NCBI GenBank assembly: GCA_903632075.3
Contig: CAHIKZ030001779.1
Location: 1,009,501-1,073,500 of the forward strand
Reading direction: 5' to 3'
DNA: 64,000 nt
DNA from: Acanthosepion pharaonis
Lineage: Eukaryota; Mollusca; Cephalopoda; Sepiida; Sepiidae
The notes under the pieces are model-generated. The model searched no databases. It saw nothing but the letters and a program-made list of their open reading frames with translations, and had not been told where the DNA came from. This document shows, piece after piece, positions 21,170-33,199 of the stretch (positions are counted from its first letter, which is position 1; every line of letters starts with the position of its first letter). The position numbers were made by a program, and so were the translations under genes.

Positions 21170-24100
21170 TAATACAGTTACCAATGTTTAGCTATCCCCC
21201 CACGTGGGATTGAATGTGGCACAAGGTCGAGTTTATTGTGGGTCATCCGAGCCCATAGGCCTAGCCAAAAATATAGCCATCAAACCCGCCTAGGCGGGTT
21301 CATGAACTGTCAACATCCCCGAACGAAACCTTGCCCTTTGGCAAAGCTTCGTCCGGGTTCCACCCTGCTAATGCAGAGAGTTAGACAGATGGCGCTGACT
21401 TTAACTTAATACAGCTACCGCTATTTATCTATCCCCCCCCCACCCACGTGGGATTGAATGTGGCACAAGGTCGAGTTTATTGTGGGTAATCCGAGCCCAT
21501 AGGCCCGGCCAAAAATATAGCCATCAAACCCGCCTAGGTGGGTTCATGAACTGTAAACCTCCGCGAACGAAACCTTGCCCTTCGGCAAAGCTTCGTCCGG
21601 GTTCCTCCCTGCTAATGCAGAGAGTTAGACAGATGGCGCTGATTTTAACTTAATACAGCTACCGCTATTTATCTATCCCCCACGTGGGATTGAATGTGGC
21701 ACAAGGTCAAGATTGGGTAATCCGAGCCCGTAGGCCCGGCCAAAAATAGGCCATCAAACCCGCCTAGGCGGGTTCATGAACTGTCAACCTCCCCGAACGA
21801 AACCTTGCCCTTTGGCAAAGCCTTCGTCCAGGTTCCACCCTGCTAATGCAGAGTTAGACAGATGGCGCTGACTTTAACTTAAACACTTCCGCTATTTATC
21901 TATCACCCCACGTGGGATTGAATGGCACAAGGTCGAGTTTATTGTGGGTAATCCAAGCCCGTAGGCCCGGCCAAAAATATAGCCATCAAACCCGCCTAGG
22001 TGGGTTCATGAACTGTCCCTCCGCGAACGAAACCTTGCCCTTCGGCAAAGCTTCGTCCGGGTTCCTCCATGCTAATGCAGAGAGTTAGACAGATGGCGCT
22101 GACTTTAACTTAATACAGCTACCGCTATTTATCTATCCCCCACCCCACGTGGGATTGAATGTGTCACAAGGTCGAGTTTATTGTGGGTAATCCGAGCCCG
22201 TAGGCCCGGCCAAAATATAGCCATCAAACCCGCCTAGGTGGGTTTATAAAATCAACCTCCCGAATGAAACCTTGACCTTTGGCAAAGCTTCGTCCGGGTT
22301 CCTTCCTGCTAATGCAGAGAGTTAGACAGATGGCGCTGACTTTAACTTAATACAGCTACCGCTATTTATCTATCCCCGCCCACGTGGGATTGTATGTGGC
22401 ACAAGGTCGAGTTTATTGTGGGTAATCCGAGCCCATAGGCCCGGCCAAAAATATAGCAAACCCGCCTAGGTGGGTTCATGAACTGTCAACCTCCCCGAAC
22501 GAAACCTTGCCCTTTGAGCCGTCCAGGTTCCTCCCTGCTAATGCAGAGAGTTAGACAGATGGCGCTGACTTTAGCTTAATACAGCTACCGCTATTTATCT
22601 CTCCCCACCGTGGGATTGAATGTGGCCAAGGTCAAGTTTATTGGGTAATCCGAGCCCGTTTATCAAACCCGCCTAGGCGGGTTCATGAACTGTCAACCCC
22701 CGAACGAAACCTTGCCCTTTGGCAAAGCTTCGTCCAGGTTCCACCCTGCTAATGCAGAGAGTTAGACAGATGGCGCTGACTTTAACTTAATACAGCTTCC
22801 GCTATTTATCTATCACCCCCACGTGGGATTGAATGTGGCACAAGGTCGAGTTTATTGTGGGTAATCCAAGCCCGTAGGCCCGGCCAAAAATATAGCCATC
22901 AAACCCGCCTAGGTGGGTTCATGAACTGTCAACCTCCGCGAACGAAACCTTGCCCTTCGGCAAAGCTTCGTCCGGGTTCCTCCATGCTAATGCAGAGAGT
23001 TAGACAGATGGCGCTGACTTTAACTTAATACAGCTACCGCTATTTATCTATCCCCCACCCCACGTGGGATTGAATGTGTCACAAGGTCGAGTTTATTGTG
23101 GGTAATCCGAGCCCGTAGGCCCGGCCAAAAATATAGCCATCAAACCCGCCTAGGTGGGTTTATAAACTGTCAACCTCCCCGAATGAAACCTTGACCTTTG
23201 GCAAAGCTTCGTCCGGGTTCCTTCCTGCTAATGCAGAGAGTTAGACAGATGGCGCTGACTTTAACTTAATACAGCTACCGCTATTTATCTATCCCCCCAC
23301 GTGGGATTGTATGTGGCACAAGGTCGAGTTTATTGTGGGGCCCATAGGCCCGGCCAAAAATATAGCAAACCCGCCTAGGGTGGGTTCATGAACTGTCAAC
23401 CTCCCCTGAACGAAACCTTGCCCTTTGGCAAAGCTTCGTCCAGGTTCCTCCCTGCTAATGCAGAGAGTTAGACAGATGGCGCTGACTTTAAAATACAGCT
23501 ACCGCTATTTACCCACACGTGGGATTGAATGTGGGGTCGAGTTTATTGTAGGTAATCCGAGCCCGTAGGCCCGGCCAAAAATATAGCCATCAAACCCGCC
23601 TAGGTGGGTTTATAAACTGTCAACCTCCCCGAATGAAACCTTGACCTTTGGCAAAGCTTCGTCCAGGTTCCTCCCTGCTAATGCAGAGAGTTAGACAGAT
23701 GGCGCTGACTTTAACTTAATACAGCTACCGCTATTTATCTCTCCCCACACGTGGGATTGAATGTGGCACAAGGTCGAGTTTATTGTGGGTAATCCGAGCC
23801 CGTAGGCCCGGCCAAAAATATAGCCATCAAATCCACCTAGGTGGGTTCATGAACTGTCAACCTCCCCGAACGAAACCTTGCCCTTTGGCAAAGCTTCGTC
23901 CAGGTTCCTCCCTGCTAATGCAGAGAGTTAGACAGATGGCGCTGACTTTAACTTAATACAGCTACCGCTATTTATCTCCCCACACGTGGGATTGAATGTG
24001 GCCAAGGTCGAGTTTATTGGGTAATCGAGCCCGTAGGCCCGGCCAAAAATATAGCCATCAAACCCGCCTAGGTGGGTTTATAAACTGTCAACCTCCCCGA

Positions 24101-25330
24101 ATGAAACCTTGACCTTTGGCAAAGCTTCGTCCGGGTTCCTTCCTGCTAATGCAGAGAGTTAGACAGATGGCGCTGACTTTAACTTAATACAGCTACCGCT
24201 ATTTATCTATCCCCCACGTGGGATTGTGTGGCACAAGGTCGATTGTGGGTAATCCGAGCCCATAGGCCCGGCCAAAAATATAGCAAACCCGCCTAGGTGG
24301 GTTCATGAACTGTCAACCTCCCCGAACGAAACCTTGCCCTTTGGCAAAGCTTCGTCCAGGTTCCTCCCTGCTAATGCAGAGAGTTAGACAGATGGCGCTG
24401 ACTTTAACTTAATACAGCTACCGCTATTTATCTCTCCCCACACGTGGGATTGAATGTGGCACAAGGTCGAGTTTATTGTGGGTAATCCGAGCCCGTAGGC
24501 CCGGCCAAAATATATAGCCATCAAATCCACCTAGGTGGGTTTGAACTGTCAACCTCCCCGAACGAAATCCGGCCCGTCCAGGTTCCCCTGCTAATGCAGA
24601 GAGTTAGACAGAATACTTTAGCTTAATACAGCTACGCTATTTATCTCTCCCCCACACGTGGGATTGAATGGCACAAGGTCGAGTTTATTAGGGTAATCCG
24701 AGCCCGTAGGCCCGGCCAAAAATATAGCCATCAAATCCACCCTATCAACCTCCCCGAACGAAACCTTGCCCTTTGGCAAAGCTTCGTCCGGGTTCCTCCC
24801 TGCTAATGCAGAGAGTTAGACAGATGGCGCTGACTTTAACTTAATACAGCTACCGCTATTTATTTCTCCCTCCCCCCACGTGGGATTGAATGTGGCACAA
24901 GGTCGAGTTTATTGTGGGTCATCCGAGCCCGTAGGCCCGGCCAAAAATATAGCCATCAAACCCGCCTAGGTGGGTTCATGAACTGTCAACCTCCCCGAAC
25001 GAAACCTTGCCCTTTGGCAAAGCTTCGTCCAGGTTCCTCCCTCCTAATGCAGAGAGTTAGACAGGTGGCGCTGACTTTAACTTAATACAGCTACTGCTAT
25101 TTATCTATCCCCCCCTCCACGTGGGATTGAATGTGGCACAAGGTCGAGTTTATTGTGGGTAATCCGAGCCCGTAGGCCCGGCCAAAAATATAGCCATCAA
25201 ATCTGCCTAGGTGGGTTCATGAACTGTCAACCTCCGCGAACGAAACCTTGCCCTTCGGCAAAGCTTCGTCCTGGTTCCTCCCTGCTAATGCAGAGAGTTC
25301 GGCAGACGTCGCTTACAGTCAAAGACTGTC
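21170..25330 (-). repeat. Tandem array, about 18 copies of a ~230-bp LTR-derived unit
   Basis: Counting the block CACGTGGGATTG gives copies at 21201, 21445, 21681, 21909, 22146, 22381, 22606, 22820, 23061, 23299, 23516, 23749, 23983, 24215, 24441, 24655, 24878 and 25119. Spacings are 214-244 bp, mean about 230. Each unit has the palindrome AACCCGCCTAGGCGGGTT (or a one-base variant), a TTGCC-CTTT-GGCAA hairpin, and on the minus strand an AATAAA signal and a TAAATA box. Block order matches the Gypsy-1 LTR, so the unit is derived from LTR sequence. G+C content is much higher than in the rest of the window. Confidence 0.95.
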
Positions 25331-25452
25331 TGCCACTGTAACTTAATACAGATACCAAAAGAAAAGAATTAAGCTACCTTATTTATAAGCATTTCTGGAA
25401 TCTGTCCATTACACCAAACAGGGGGAGCAGGTTGTGGGAATTACTTACAACA
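25330..25452 (-). promoter_or_regulatory. Gypsy-2 LTR U3 start with TATA box
   Basis: Non-repeated start of the LTR on the minus strand, with cttataaataagg near 25380-25392 as a TATA box. It precedes the first array unit. Confidence 0.5.
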
Positions 25453-25733
25453 TTCTCCCCCACCGGCTAGTTATTCGTACAGAATAAAGTCTTTCCAACG
25501 ACCTGGCATTTGGCGAGTCCTTTGGGAACATCCTAATTGTTCAGGTGACTGGTGGCCGTCTACATCAGACGACAAGTTATAGTTATTGTGATTAACACAT
25601 TTCTGCGTAGAAGGTTTAGCCTTGAAACGGCACCATTTTTTTTTGTTTCGGTTGCTGGATGTCTGAAAAATAAGTGTCAGTCTTCGATGTAGGGTGAGGC
25701 CGTTTTTGTGGTATTGGTCTTTCTTCAGAATTT

Positions 25734-26700
25734 TTATGTAGAAGAAGGTTCATAAGGATTATCGGATTCATTCGGTAGAGTATCTGAACTAGATATACGT
25801 GAGATTTGATCGCCTAGCTTATCTGGGCTGGTTCTGAAAATTGGATATTCGCTATTCTCCATCGCAGTAGCTTCTTCAGATGTATTTCCAGCCGGCGCAA
25901 GATCTCTTAAGGAGACTGTTGATTGTCTTCCTTCCGCAGTTTCAATCTGGGCGTATTGGGGGTTCGCCTCAATTAGTTTCACTTTGCTGACTAAGGGGTC
26001 ATGTTTACTACGACGAACATGGTGATTCAGTAAAACGATTCCAGGTTGAGCAAGCCATGAAGGGAGGGAAGTGCCTGTTGAGCTTCGTCGTTGGAACAGA
26101 AAAAAAAACCTCTCATGGGGAGTAGCATTTGTAGATGTACACAGTAGTGTCCTGATAGCGTTTAGAGCCTCGGGGATGACACTTTTCAATTTTGAGTTCG
26201 GCATTTTCTGGTTTGCCAATGCCAACTGTACTGTCTTCCATATTATTCCATTATATCTTTCACAGAGCCCGTTCCCTTGAGGGTTGTAAGGGGAGGTTCG
26301 GCTTACCGCCACTCTTCGTTCATGCAAAAAATTCTTGAGATCTTCCGACATAAAGGCAGATCCCCGATCTGTATGAATGTATGCAGGCACTCCGAAAATT
26401 GCAAAAATGGAGCAGAGGCCTTGAATAACTGTAGTGGCCGTTACATCAGGGCATGGAATGACGAAGGGGAACCTTGAGTACTCGTCAATTACAGTAAGCA
26501 TGTATTTATTTTGTGTTTTAGAAGGTAGTGGACCCTTGAAATCCAGATTAAGCCTTTTGAAAGGCTGAGTGGCCTTCACGAGTGTTGCTTGAGGGGGCTT
26601 ATAGAATCTTGGCTTATTTTCCGTGCATATTTGGCAGGAGTTGGTAATTCTTTTTACATCTTCAACTGAATATGGTAAATTCCTGCTCCGGACTACTACT
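25734..26700 (-). CDS. Gypsy-2 integrase, largely intact
   Basis: The open frame 26579-25734 (281 codons) holds the integrase core: first Asp in NLDFKGP, then DEYSRFPFVIP, second Asp in IHTDRGSAFM, and SPYNPQGNGLCERYNG with the third acidic residue. ALNAIRTLLCTSTNATPHERF and a C-terminal domain with LPSWLAQPGIVLLNHHVRR and NPQYAQIETAEG follow. Upstream, in another frame, are the zinc-finger Cys residues (CQICTENKPRFYKPP near 26610). All three catalytic acids appear present. The frame ends naturally at 25734 after a Ser/Asn-rich tail. Truncation of the rest of pol makes the element non-autonomous. Confidence 0.85.
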
Positions 26701-26990
26701 ACTTGTGATGCCTGGGTGACACAATTCTCGGTGTATGCTCTGAAGATCAGATGAGCTTGTTGTTAGACCACACACCCCTGAAAGTGCATCAACTGCAGCA
26801 TTCTCCTTTCCAGGGCGATAGGAGACGTCGAATGAATGACAAGAGAGTTCCATCCGCCATCTTGCAATTTTCTCATTTTTTATTTTACTTGAGGTTTTCG
26901 GGTTAAGCATGAATGATACCGATTTTAGAGAGGTAGAGAGAAAAATTAAAGAGGGGGTAGTGTTAATACGAGATAACATAATGTTATGTT
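26662..26990 (-). pseudogene. Gypsy-2 RNase H C-terminus
   Basis: Minus-strand frame with KIARWRMELSCHSFDVSYRP and GKENAAVDALSG, the classic end of Gypsy-type RNase H, then the spacer leading to the integrase zinc finger. It is truncated on its N-terminal side at the junction with the RTE LINE. Confidence 0.8.
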
Positions 26991-26999
26991 AAATGTGTT

Positions 27000-28165
27000 C
27001 TAGGATACTGCCAAATCTCAGTCAAAATCCTGTTATTTAAACTAAAAAAGAAACCATTTAATATAGCAATTATTGTTGTATGCACACTGACAGCTCAAAT
27101 TATGGAGGAAGAAATCAATAACTTTTATAACTCTCTTGACAACACCAAGGCCAAATGTAAATTACAAGAAATCACAGTCAACATGGAAAACCTGAATGTC
27201 AAGGTCAGAAAAGAAAAAGAAGGTGAAATATTTGGCAAGATTGGACTAGGAGCATGAAATGAGCATGGTAAAACATGTGTCCAGTGGTGAACAGCAAACA
27301 ATCAAATAATTACCAAAATTTGATTTCAAGAGCACTCAAGATGCCTATGGATGTTGAGATGTCTGGAAGGAGTCAGGAAGAACAAAATTGATGACTTAAC
27401 TATCAACAACAGATTCAGAAATGCAGTTCTATACAGCAAAACCAACTGTGGGAGCAACTACCTGCTATATCAGAGAAAAACTATGGAAACTAGAGACAAA
27501 AGCAGTGCCTAAACTGCAATATGACAGACTCCCAAAGCACACAATTTGCAAGGAGACATACAAAAATAGAGTTATAAACTAATATAATTTCAATAAGACT
27601 AAAATATGAACATGCTGAGAAAAATGCTAATGACATCCCAAGAAAAAAGACAAGAAAGGAACAAATAGATGACAGAAGATGAGGAAAAAGTGACAACAAA
27701 CAAAGCTAAGGAAGGGAAAGGAGTACTGAACATTATATATAAATTAAAAACAAATGTAAGCAGTCTAAAGAGGAATGGCTCAATGAAAAGTACACAGAAA
27801 TAGAAAGGATGAGCAACACAAAAGAAGTATGCACAATAGAATAAAAGAATTAACAGGACAAAAGGTTTAATAAAAATATAAGAAATATTGAGAAACAAAA
27901 ATATTTTGTTAGAAACAAAGAAAAAAGCACTGCATTACTATTTGATATCCATCCTTTTATATGGCAGTGAATGCTGGACCCCATAGATGAAGAGAAAACT
28001 GAAAGAAATGTGGTTCTACAATAGGATAGTGAGGATTCAATAGATGGAACAAGTAAGCATTAAAGAAGTCTTAAAGAACACTTATACTCAGAATCAGAAA
28101 GAGAAAGCTGAAATTTTGTGGACACATAACAAGGATTTCAGAGGGATTCAACAGGATTAATAATT
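27000..28165 (+). mobile_element. RTE-type LINE, endonuclease plus tail, RT core missing
   Basis: Plus strand. The APE-type endonuclease is readable: KPFNIAIIVVCTLTA, MEEEINNFYNSLDNTK, NLNVKVRKEKEGEIFGKIGL, ANNQIITK, RKNKIDDLTINNRFRNAVLY. It then jumps to C-terminal RT blocks (…TALLFDIHPF…WFY-like near 28010…) and ends near 28165. The central RT domain, including YADD, is absent. Many frameshifts. This shows the family carries the APE endonuclease typical of RTE/BovB-like elements. Confidence 0.75.
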
Positions 28166-28169
28166 AGTG

Positions 28170-28740
28170 TAATAAGAACATTAATCTACTTATGTTTTGA
28201 CTTGATAAGTAACAATTTTTAAAAATTTTATTCACATTTCATTTTAATGAATTTTTCAAATTTGTTAAAAATTCCACTATTTTTCTTGTTTGTTAAAGAT
28301 TATATTTCACTTACACAAGTCTAACAGACATTTATTTTTTCCATTATATTTCATTTTCACATAGTTCATTTATTTACTACATATTGTACTAACTAGATTT
28401 TACTTTTATAACTACTTGTACTATTTAATCTTTAGAAGTAATGTCAATGTTACAAATCTCATCACAATTTTTTAGTTAATATCTTTGAATGTCTGGATTA
28501 AACAGCTACATTATCTGTTGAACTGTATGAAAATAATGTTAGTTGTATATAATTTTGCTTGCCAGATGAAAATATCTCAATTAACTTATACAATCTAAAT
28601 GCTAATCAAAAAACATTAACGCCTATACTTTTAATGCACAAGCATTTCAACCCTCTACCTAATATATTTGATAGTGGGCTGAATTTATCTGTTAATGTGT
28701 ATATCTGGATTAGACAGCTACATTAACTTCTTCCTATTAT
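28170..28740. other. No gene seen
   Basis: AT-rich; no family recognised. Confidence 0.4.
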
Positions 28741-29200
28741 TCAAAGAGGTGCAGGGGTTCTAACAGTTAACATCACAGAATAGAAATTTGCATTCAAATC
28801 TCATTAATGCACTTGGAAAAGGCATGAAACCACTTCTTTACCCACAATGTTTTTTGTGTTCACACTGTACAAGTCCCAAGAGTTACTCAAGGTAGAGTAA
28901 AAGTCATAGTTTAAGAAGATAGTATTTTACCCTAGACTTGAATGGTTTAAGATTTTAGTGTCTGGAAAAGTATCTTCTTGGCATCCAGTCAATAAAGCAG
29001 CAGTTCATGAGAAACAGCTGTTCAAGTGGAACTTGCATCTCATCAATGGAATACAAAGAGCATGTGGGTGGTTTGGTACAATTTTATGGTATGGCAGGTC
29101 ATATGAATAATAAGCCATTTGAAGCCCTTTAGCACTGTTAGATCATCCGCATTATGTATTGGACATGCAACCCAGGCCCGTCAAAAATTAATTTGCTATT
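28740..29200 (+). mobile_element. tRNA-type SINE relic with trailing shared block
   Basis: Resembles the 33573-33900 SINE in its body (gcattcaaatctcattaatg-cacttggaaaaggcatgaaacc, then cttctttaccc). It ends with a 45-bp block (gtattggacatgcaacccag…caaaattaatttgct) that recurs at 32971-33017. Confidence 0.5.
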
Positions 29201-29204
29201 GATT

Positions 29205-29700
29205 TTGCACTTAGCATGGCTTTGACTTTATGTTCCACAAAGACTCAGCACAAGCATACTTTATGAATATTGACATAATCTTATGCAAAATCCATTCAAC
29301 TTATAAGAAATTGTTCAAGTTTTAGAGTCCAAATTATTTAGTTAAGAGAATAACCAAAGAAAATGTAAATTATATGAAACTGACTAAACAGGCAAAGGAG
29401 CTAAATACTAGAGATATATCTATGTTTCTTTCTAATGTTTACCAGGTGCAGAGTAATGAGCTATTTCTTTCAGATAAATGTGGTCTTTACATAAATGTTG
29501 GGAGGTGGAAGGTTAGGTTCCTTTGGAAATGGTAGCATGCTAAATACCACATCAAGATTATTATAGTGAGGGTGGGTCAAGTGTTAACTTAATTTTGTGT
29601 GTTCTTTACAACAAACAATCTATTACACTACATTTGTACATTTCAGGCAGTACCAAAAAAAAATAAAAACAACAAAAAAAAACAAATGAATAAATTATAA
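29205..29700. other. No gene seen
   Basis: AT-rich spacer, A-rich at the end. Confidence 0.4.
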
Positions 29701-29704
29701 ATCT

Positions 29705-30260
29705 ACCCATTGACTATGCATTGAATACTGCTGCTATATTTGGTCTTGGGATCCTACTATATATATTAATATTCTTGACAAAATTCAAAGAAGAGTCTGT
29801 AATGTAATCAGTCCTGCCCTGGCATCTCAACTACACTTTCTCACCAAAGTGATGTGGCTGCCTATGTTTTTTCTACAAATATTTCTATGGTAATTGTTCT
29901 GATGAGCTTTCTTCCTTGGTACCTTGACTGCATGAATTTGGGAATATTACTATATTGGCTATTAGGTCTCATCATTTTACTGTTGAAGTAGCTTGATATA
30001 ACTGGAAGTTTGATTCTAATGTTTTCTTTTCTAGCACATCTTGCCTGTGGAACACTTCTGGTTTCTTGCTTCCTTGCCAATTATAGTCTTCAAAAGTTTA
30101 AATGCAATGTCAATTGCCATCTTCTTTCTTCCTAAACTTGTTGTTTTATTGTCCTTTCTCCTCACTAGTCTTCTCATTCTCTTTCACTCCCAGTAACCCC
30201 TTGTATCCTAATTGCATTATTGCCTTGCTTAGGTTGAAATGATTAAAAAACAGTGGTAAT
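29705..30260 (+). mobile_element. Jockey-like LINE, 3' end fragment
   Basis: Starts in the EYCCYIWSWDP block, continues through ILDKIQRRVCNVISPALASQ and ends with the family's 3' UTR (agtaaccccttgtatcctaa…cttgcttaggttgaaatgat) and a short A tail near 30250. Third copy of the Jockey-like family; strongly 5'-truncated. Confidence 0.75.
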
Positions 30261-30359
30261 TATACAGAAGACCACTATGTGTGCAGTTTCTAAAATGATG
30301 GATAAATAGTCATATAAATTTCCAAAAATGAATATTTACCAAATATACACAAAAATATC

Positions 30360-30850
30360 TTAAGATACTAAAGAGTAAATTTATTCAATAAAATCACCAT
30401 TGGCTTCAACCCCAGTCTCCACATGACTTCGGAATCTCCTGCAATGGACACTCTCCTTGTTGAATGCTGCCATAAACCTTGCCTTCAGTTCATCTTTGGT
30501 ATTATAAGGAGTTTTGTTGGTCTCTTGTTCAACTGTGCTCCACATATAATAATCAAGAGTGTTGCAGTCTGGGGAGTTAAGTGGTCAGATGTAAGGGGTG
30601 ATGTGGTCACAGAAAATGTCTGACAGCCATGACTGGGTTCTCCTTCTTCTGTGGCATGGTGCAAAGTCTTGTACCAGACATAGGGCCTTCCAGCAGACAC
30701 TGTCTTGACCCAGGACAGCACTACTTCCTCAAGGTACTTGATGTAGGACTCTGTGTTGGGTCTGAGGCCCACACCAACAAATGCATGAGTTCTTTTCTTA
30801 TCAGAACAATCAGAGTGATTTTCCCAAGCTCCATATCTTGTAATACACAA
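30360..30850 (-). mobile_element. Mariner-like transposase relic, family B, copy 2
   Basis: Minus-strand frame with SDCSDKKRTHAFVGVGLRPN, SYIKYLEEVVLSWVK and AGRPYVW, then TLHHATEEGEPSHG, a damaged SPD/LDY-like region and NKRPTKLL. The C-terminal EANGDFIE-like end lies near 30400. The second catalytic Asp (normally after W-Q-Q) is lost by frameshift. It matches 7455-7945. Confidence 0.7.
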
Positions 30851-31394
30851 TTCATGACATTTTAGTAGAGGTAACCAGGTAACCATTATTAGGAGAGAAG
30901 GTAAGATATTGTTTACTGGCTTATTAGGAGAGAAAGACAACAAGGAAAAATAATGTAATGCTAATAGACTGATAGAATACTTGAATGATGTAAAGGCATA
31001 TTTTATTAATAAATATAAAGCATTGATTAGATACAATGCCACTCTGATAATCACCATCATATAAAATAGGTGGTTATCCTGTATTCTGTCAAGCACCCAC
31101 TCATCACTGAATGTCATTTACCAATTAGGTAATCATTACCTGTAATTCAATTGAGATCCCATCATCCAAAGGTTATTCTATTGCAAGTGTTCTCTTTCAA
31201 AAAAAGCTAACTCTCAGACAGAATTCATAATAACAGGAAAAAAAAAGGTGCTATCATCCACTTCAATTAGAACAGTCAAGAATATTCAAGTGACAAAATT
31301 GTACATTACATCAACACTTCTAAAACAAGAATCATCTCCCATATATAGTAAAAAGGGAAGTTCATACACTAAATTCTAATACTTTCAATGAGAC

Positions 31395-31640
31395 TTGTGG
31401 GGATGCAAAGGCAATTATCTCCCCTTGGCTGAGATGAAGTTATGAGGTTCATATGACAGCCAGTGAGTGATGCCAGTTTATAGACAGCCCAGACAGTTAC
31501 TGTTTATCAAGCCTGAAGTCTAGATGTGTTTGCCCACACCAGTTGTTATGTAGGCTACAAAGAAGACAGATGTGTAATCCCACACTGGTAAGGTTAACAG
31601 AGGAACTCACTTGGTCTCACATGGCACTGAAAAGACACCA
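31395..31640 (-). repeat. Interspersed repeat V, copy 1
   Basis: Its minus strand shares about 80 bp with 51715-51795 (tggctgtcatatga, acttcat, gggagataat, cctttgcatcc). Family unknown. Confidence 0.5.
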
Positions 31641-31649
31641 CTGACCTGC

Positions 31650-32960
31650 CCTTTTTCCCATTGGGAAATATTACAAGTATAACCCTCCCCCTTTTTGTCC
31701 CTTTCACACTGCTTGCTGTATACATATGTTATAGTTTCTGTGTGTGGAGACAAATTAGTGATAAGTATATATGTATCAGCATAAAAAATTTCTTTGAGAA
31801 CCATGTATGGCTGTCATTCATTTCTTTTAATTATTCTGTTCCATCTATGTATTATGGTATTACTATATCACAAATAAAATACTGCCTATAATGGGGAAAA
31901 ACAAACTGGGAATATTGTATCTTGAATAATATCCCCATTAGAATGTATTATTAATTTGAAAAAGTTTTACTGAACCAACAAAACAATGCTATCTTAATTA
32001 TCAAATGGACTTCGGTACTGAAGCCAAAAGCCAAAGTTTGCAAATCAAAACAAGGTGAAGGGAGATAATTGTAAAAGAGGAGGCTTTTTCCTTAAACATT
32101 TTCTTACACAGTACACAATACGGAACATATAACACAATGCAAATAAAATTTAACAATTTTTGAATTGCATGTCTATCCACTATAAATATTAAAACACATA
32201 TTAAGTACATTCTTGAAATGCCTTTTTAACCCATAAAACAATTAATTAAATATAGATTTTAAATTAATTAATATGCCTTTGTACTTTGGATAACCTCATT
32301 ACATAAAATCTTCCTTAACTTAAGTTTCTGAAAGCGTGATGATTTTTTTTAAAATGCAAATTAAAGTATTTTGAAGGTAAAGTAATAAATACAATCAAAT
32401 TTCTTTTGAATTCTTTAAGCTAATTAGTTTCCATGTGAAGTTCAGAGAGAAATTCCCATTATTTGTGCACTAAATGAAGAATATTTCATTATTCTGTTAT
32501 GATGAATATAACAGCTGAAAACTGGTCGAAGTGGGTGTAAAATCATTTCTGGTATGGATATTACTTCATTCAAAATGGAGAAAGGCTAAAAAGAAATAAA
32601 GTGAGAATAGAGAATGAAGGAAAATTATTTAAAATACAGAAGTTAATGGACTGATCTGACAAACTATTAAAAATATATTCAATCCTTTTTAAGAGCTCTT
32701 GAAATATAACCTTGTGTCAAAGTTGGTATCATCAAATAAATATGAACAGTAATAGCCATTATCAAGCTATTCTCAGAACTCTGTATTAATGCAATCTACC
32801 CTTAGTAAATAATTTTAATTTATGCACATATGAAAAGATGAGTTGTTAGAGTCATGTGCTAAGATTTGGCCAATATCAAAAGAGGAGGCAAAAACTATCA
32901 GATATCTTTTTTTAAGTTTAAATAAAAACTTCATCCCTAACTATGCATAAATAGTAAAGT
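31650..32960. other. No gene seen
   Basis: AT-rich intron-like sequence without recognised repeats. Confidence 0.4.
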
Positions 32961-33103
32961 AGTCCAACTCGTGTATTGGATATGCAACCCAGCCCAGTCA
33001 AAATTAATTTGCTACTAAAAACACAGTAAATATATATACTTCATGTTGAAACATAAAACAAATTTAAAAAAATAATCATAATAAAATTGTGTGATATACA
33101 TAC

Positions 33104-33192
33104 CTCTACAACATAATTGTCTTCTCTGGTAGCTATGGTAGCAAAAAGCATAGAATCCTCCCAGTGTGCAAATACTTTAGAATTGTCATCAT
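33104..33192 (-). CDS. Candidate 89-bp exon 4 of unidentified host gene
   Basis: Minus-strand segment with acceptor ttattcttttctaatag and donor GTATGT. It reads as 2 nt + 29 codons, ending in phase 0. The peptide starts DDNSKVFAHWEDSMLFATIA and ends REDNYVVE, a balanced composition typical of a folded domain. It extends the acidic run of the previous exon (…EVV-D-DDNS…). The next segment at 14.3 kb begins in phase 0, as required. The intron between them would be about 18.7 kb and holds two Gypsy elements and the LTR array. The protein family is not identified. Confidence 0.6.
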
Positions 33193-33199
33193 CTATTAG

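Larger units (their letters stand above)
21121..26990 (-). mobile_element. Gypsy LTR retrotransposon, 5'-truncated, giant 3' LTR (Gypsy-2)
   Basis: Minus-strand element retaining the end of RNase H, the integrase, a long C-terminal tail, a polypurine tract (ccggtgggggagaa at 25453-25466) and a 3' LTR starting TGTTGTAAGTAATTCCCACA at 25452. The other LTR end (…TTCATTACA) is at 21121, so the LTR would be about 4.3 kb, against 0.34-0.37 kb in Gypsy-1. The excess is a tandem array. The 5' part (gag, protease, RT, 5' LTR) is missing; it stops at about 26990, where an RTE LINE begins. The frames are far more intact than in Gypsy-1, so this is a younger insertion. Confidence 0.75.

Noticed and set aside
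21170..25330. Array considered as a CRISPR array or rDNA spacer
   Set aside because: Units are ~230 bp and nearly uniform, with no short repeats separated by unique spacers and no rRNA sequence; LTR relationship explains them.
21170..25330. Hammerhead ribozyme inside the array unit
   Set aside because: CGAAAC is present but no CUGANGA partner was found on either strand at a fitting distance.
25153..25341. 62-codon frame in the array
   Set aside because: Repeats as variants through the array and has stops in other units; not coding.
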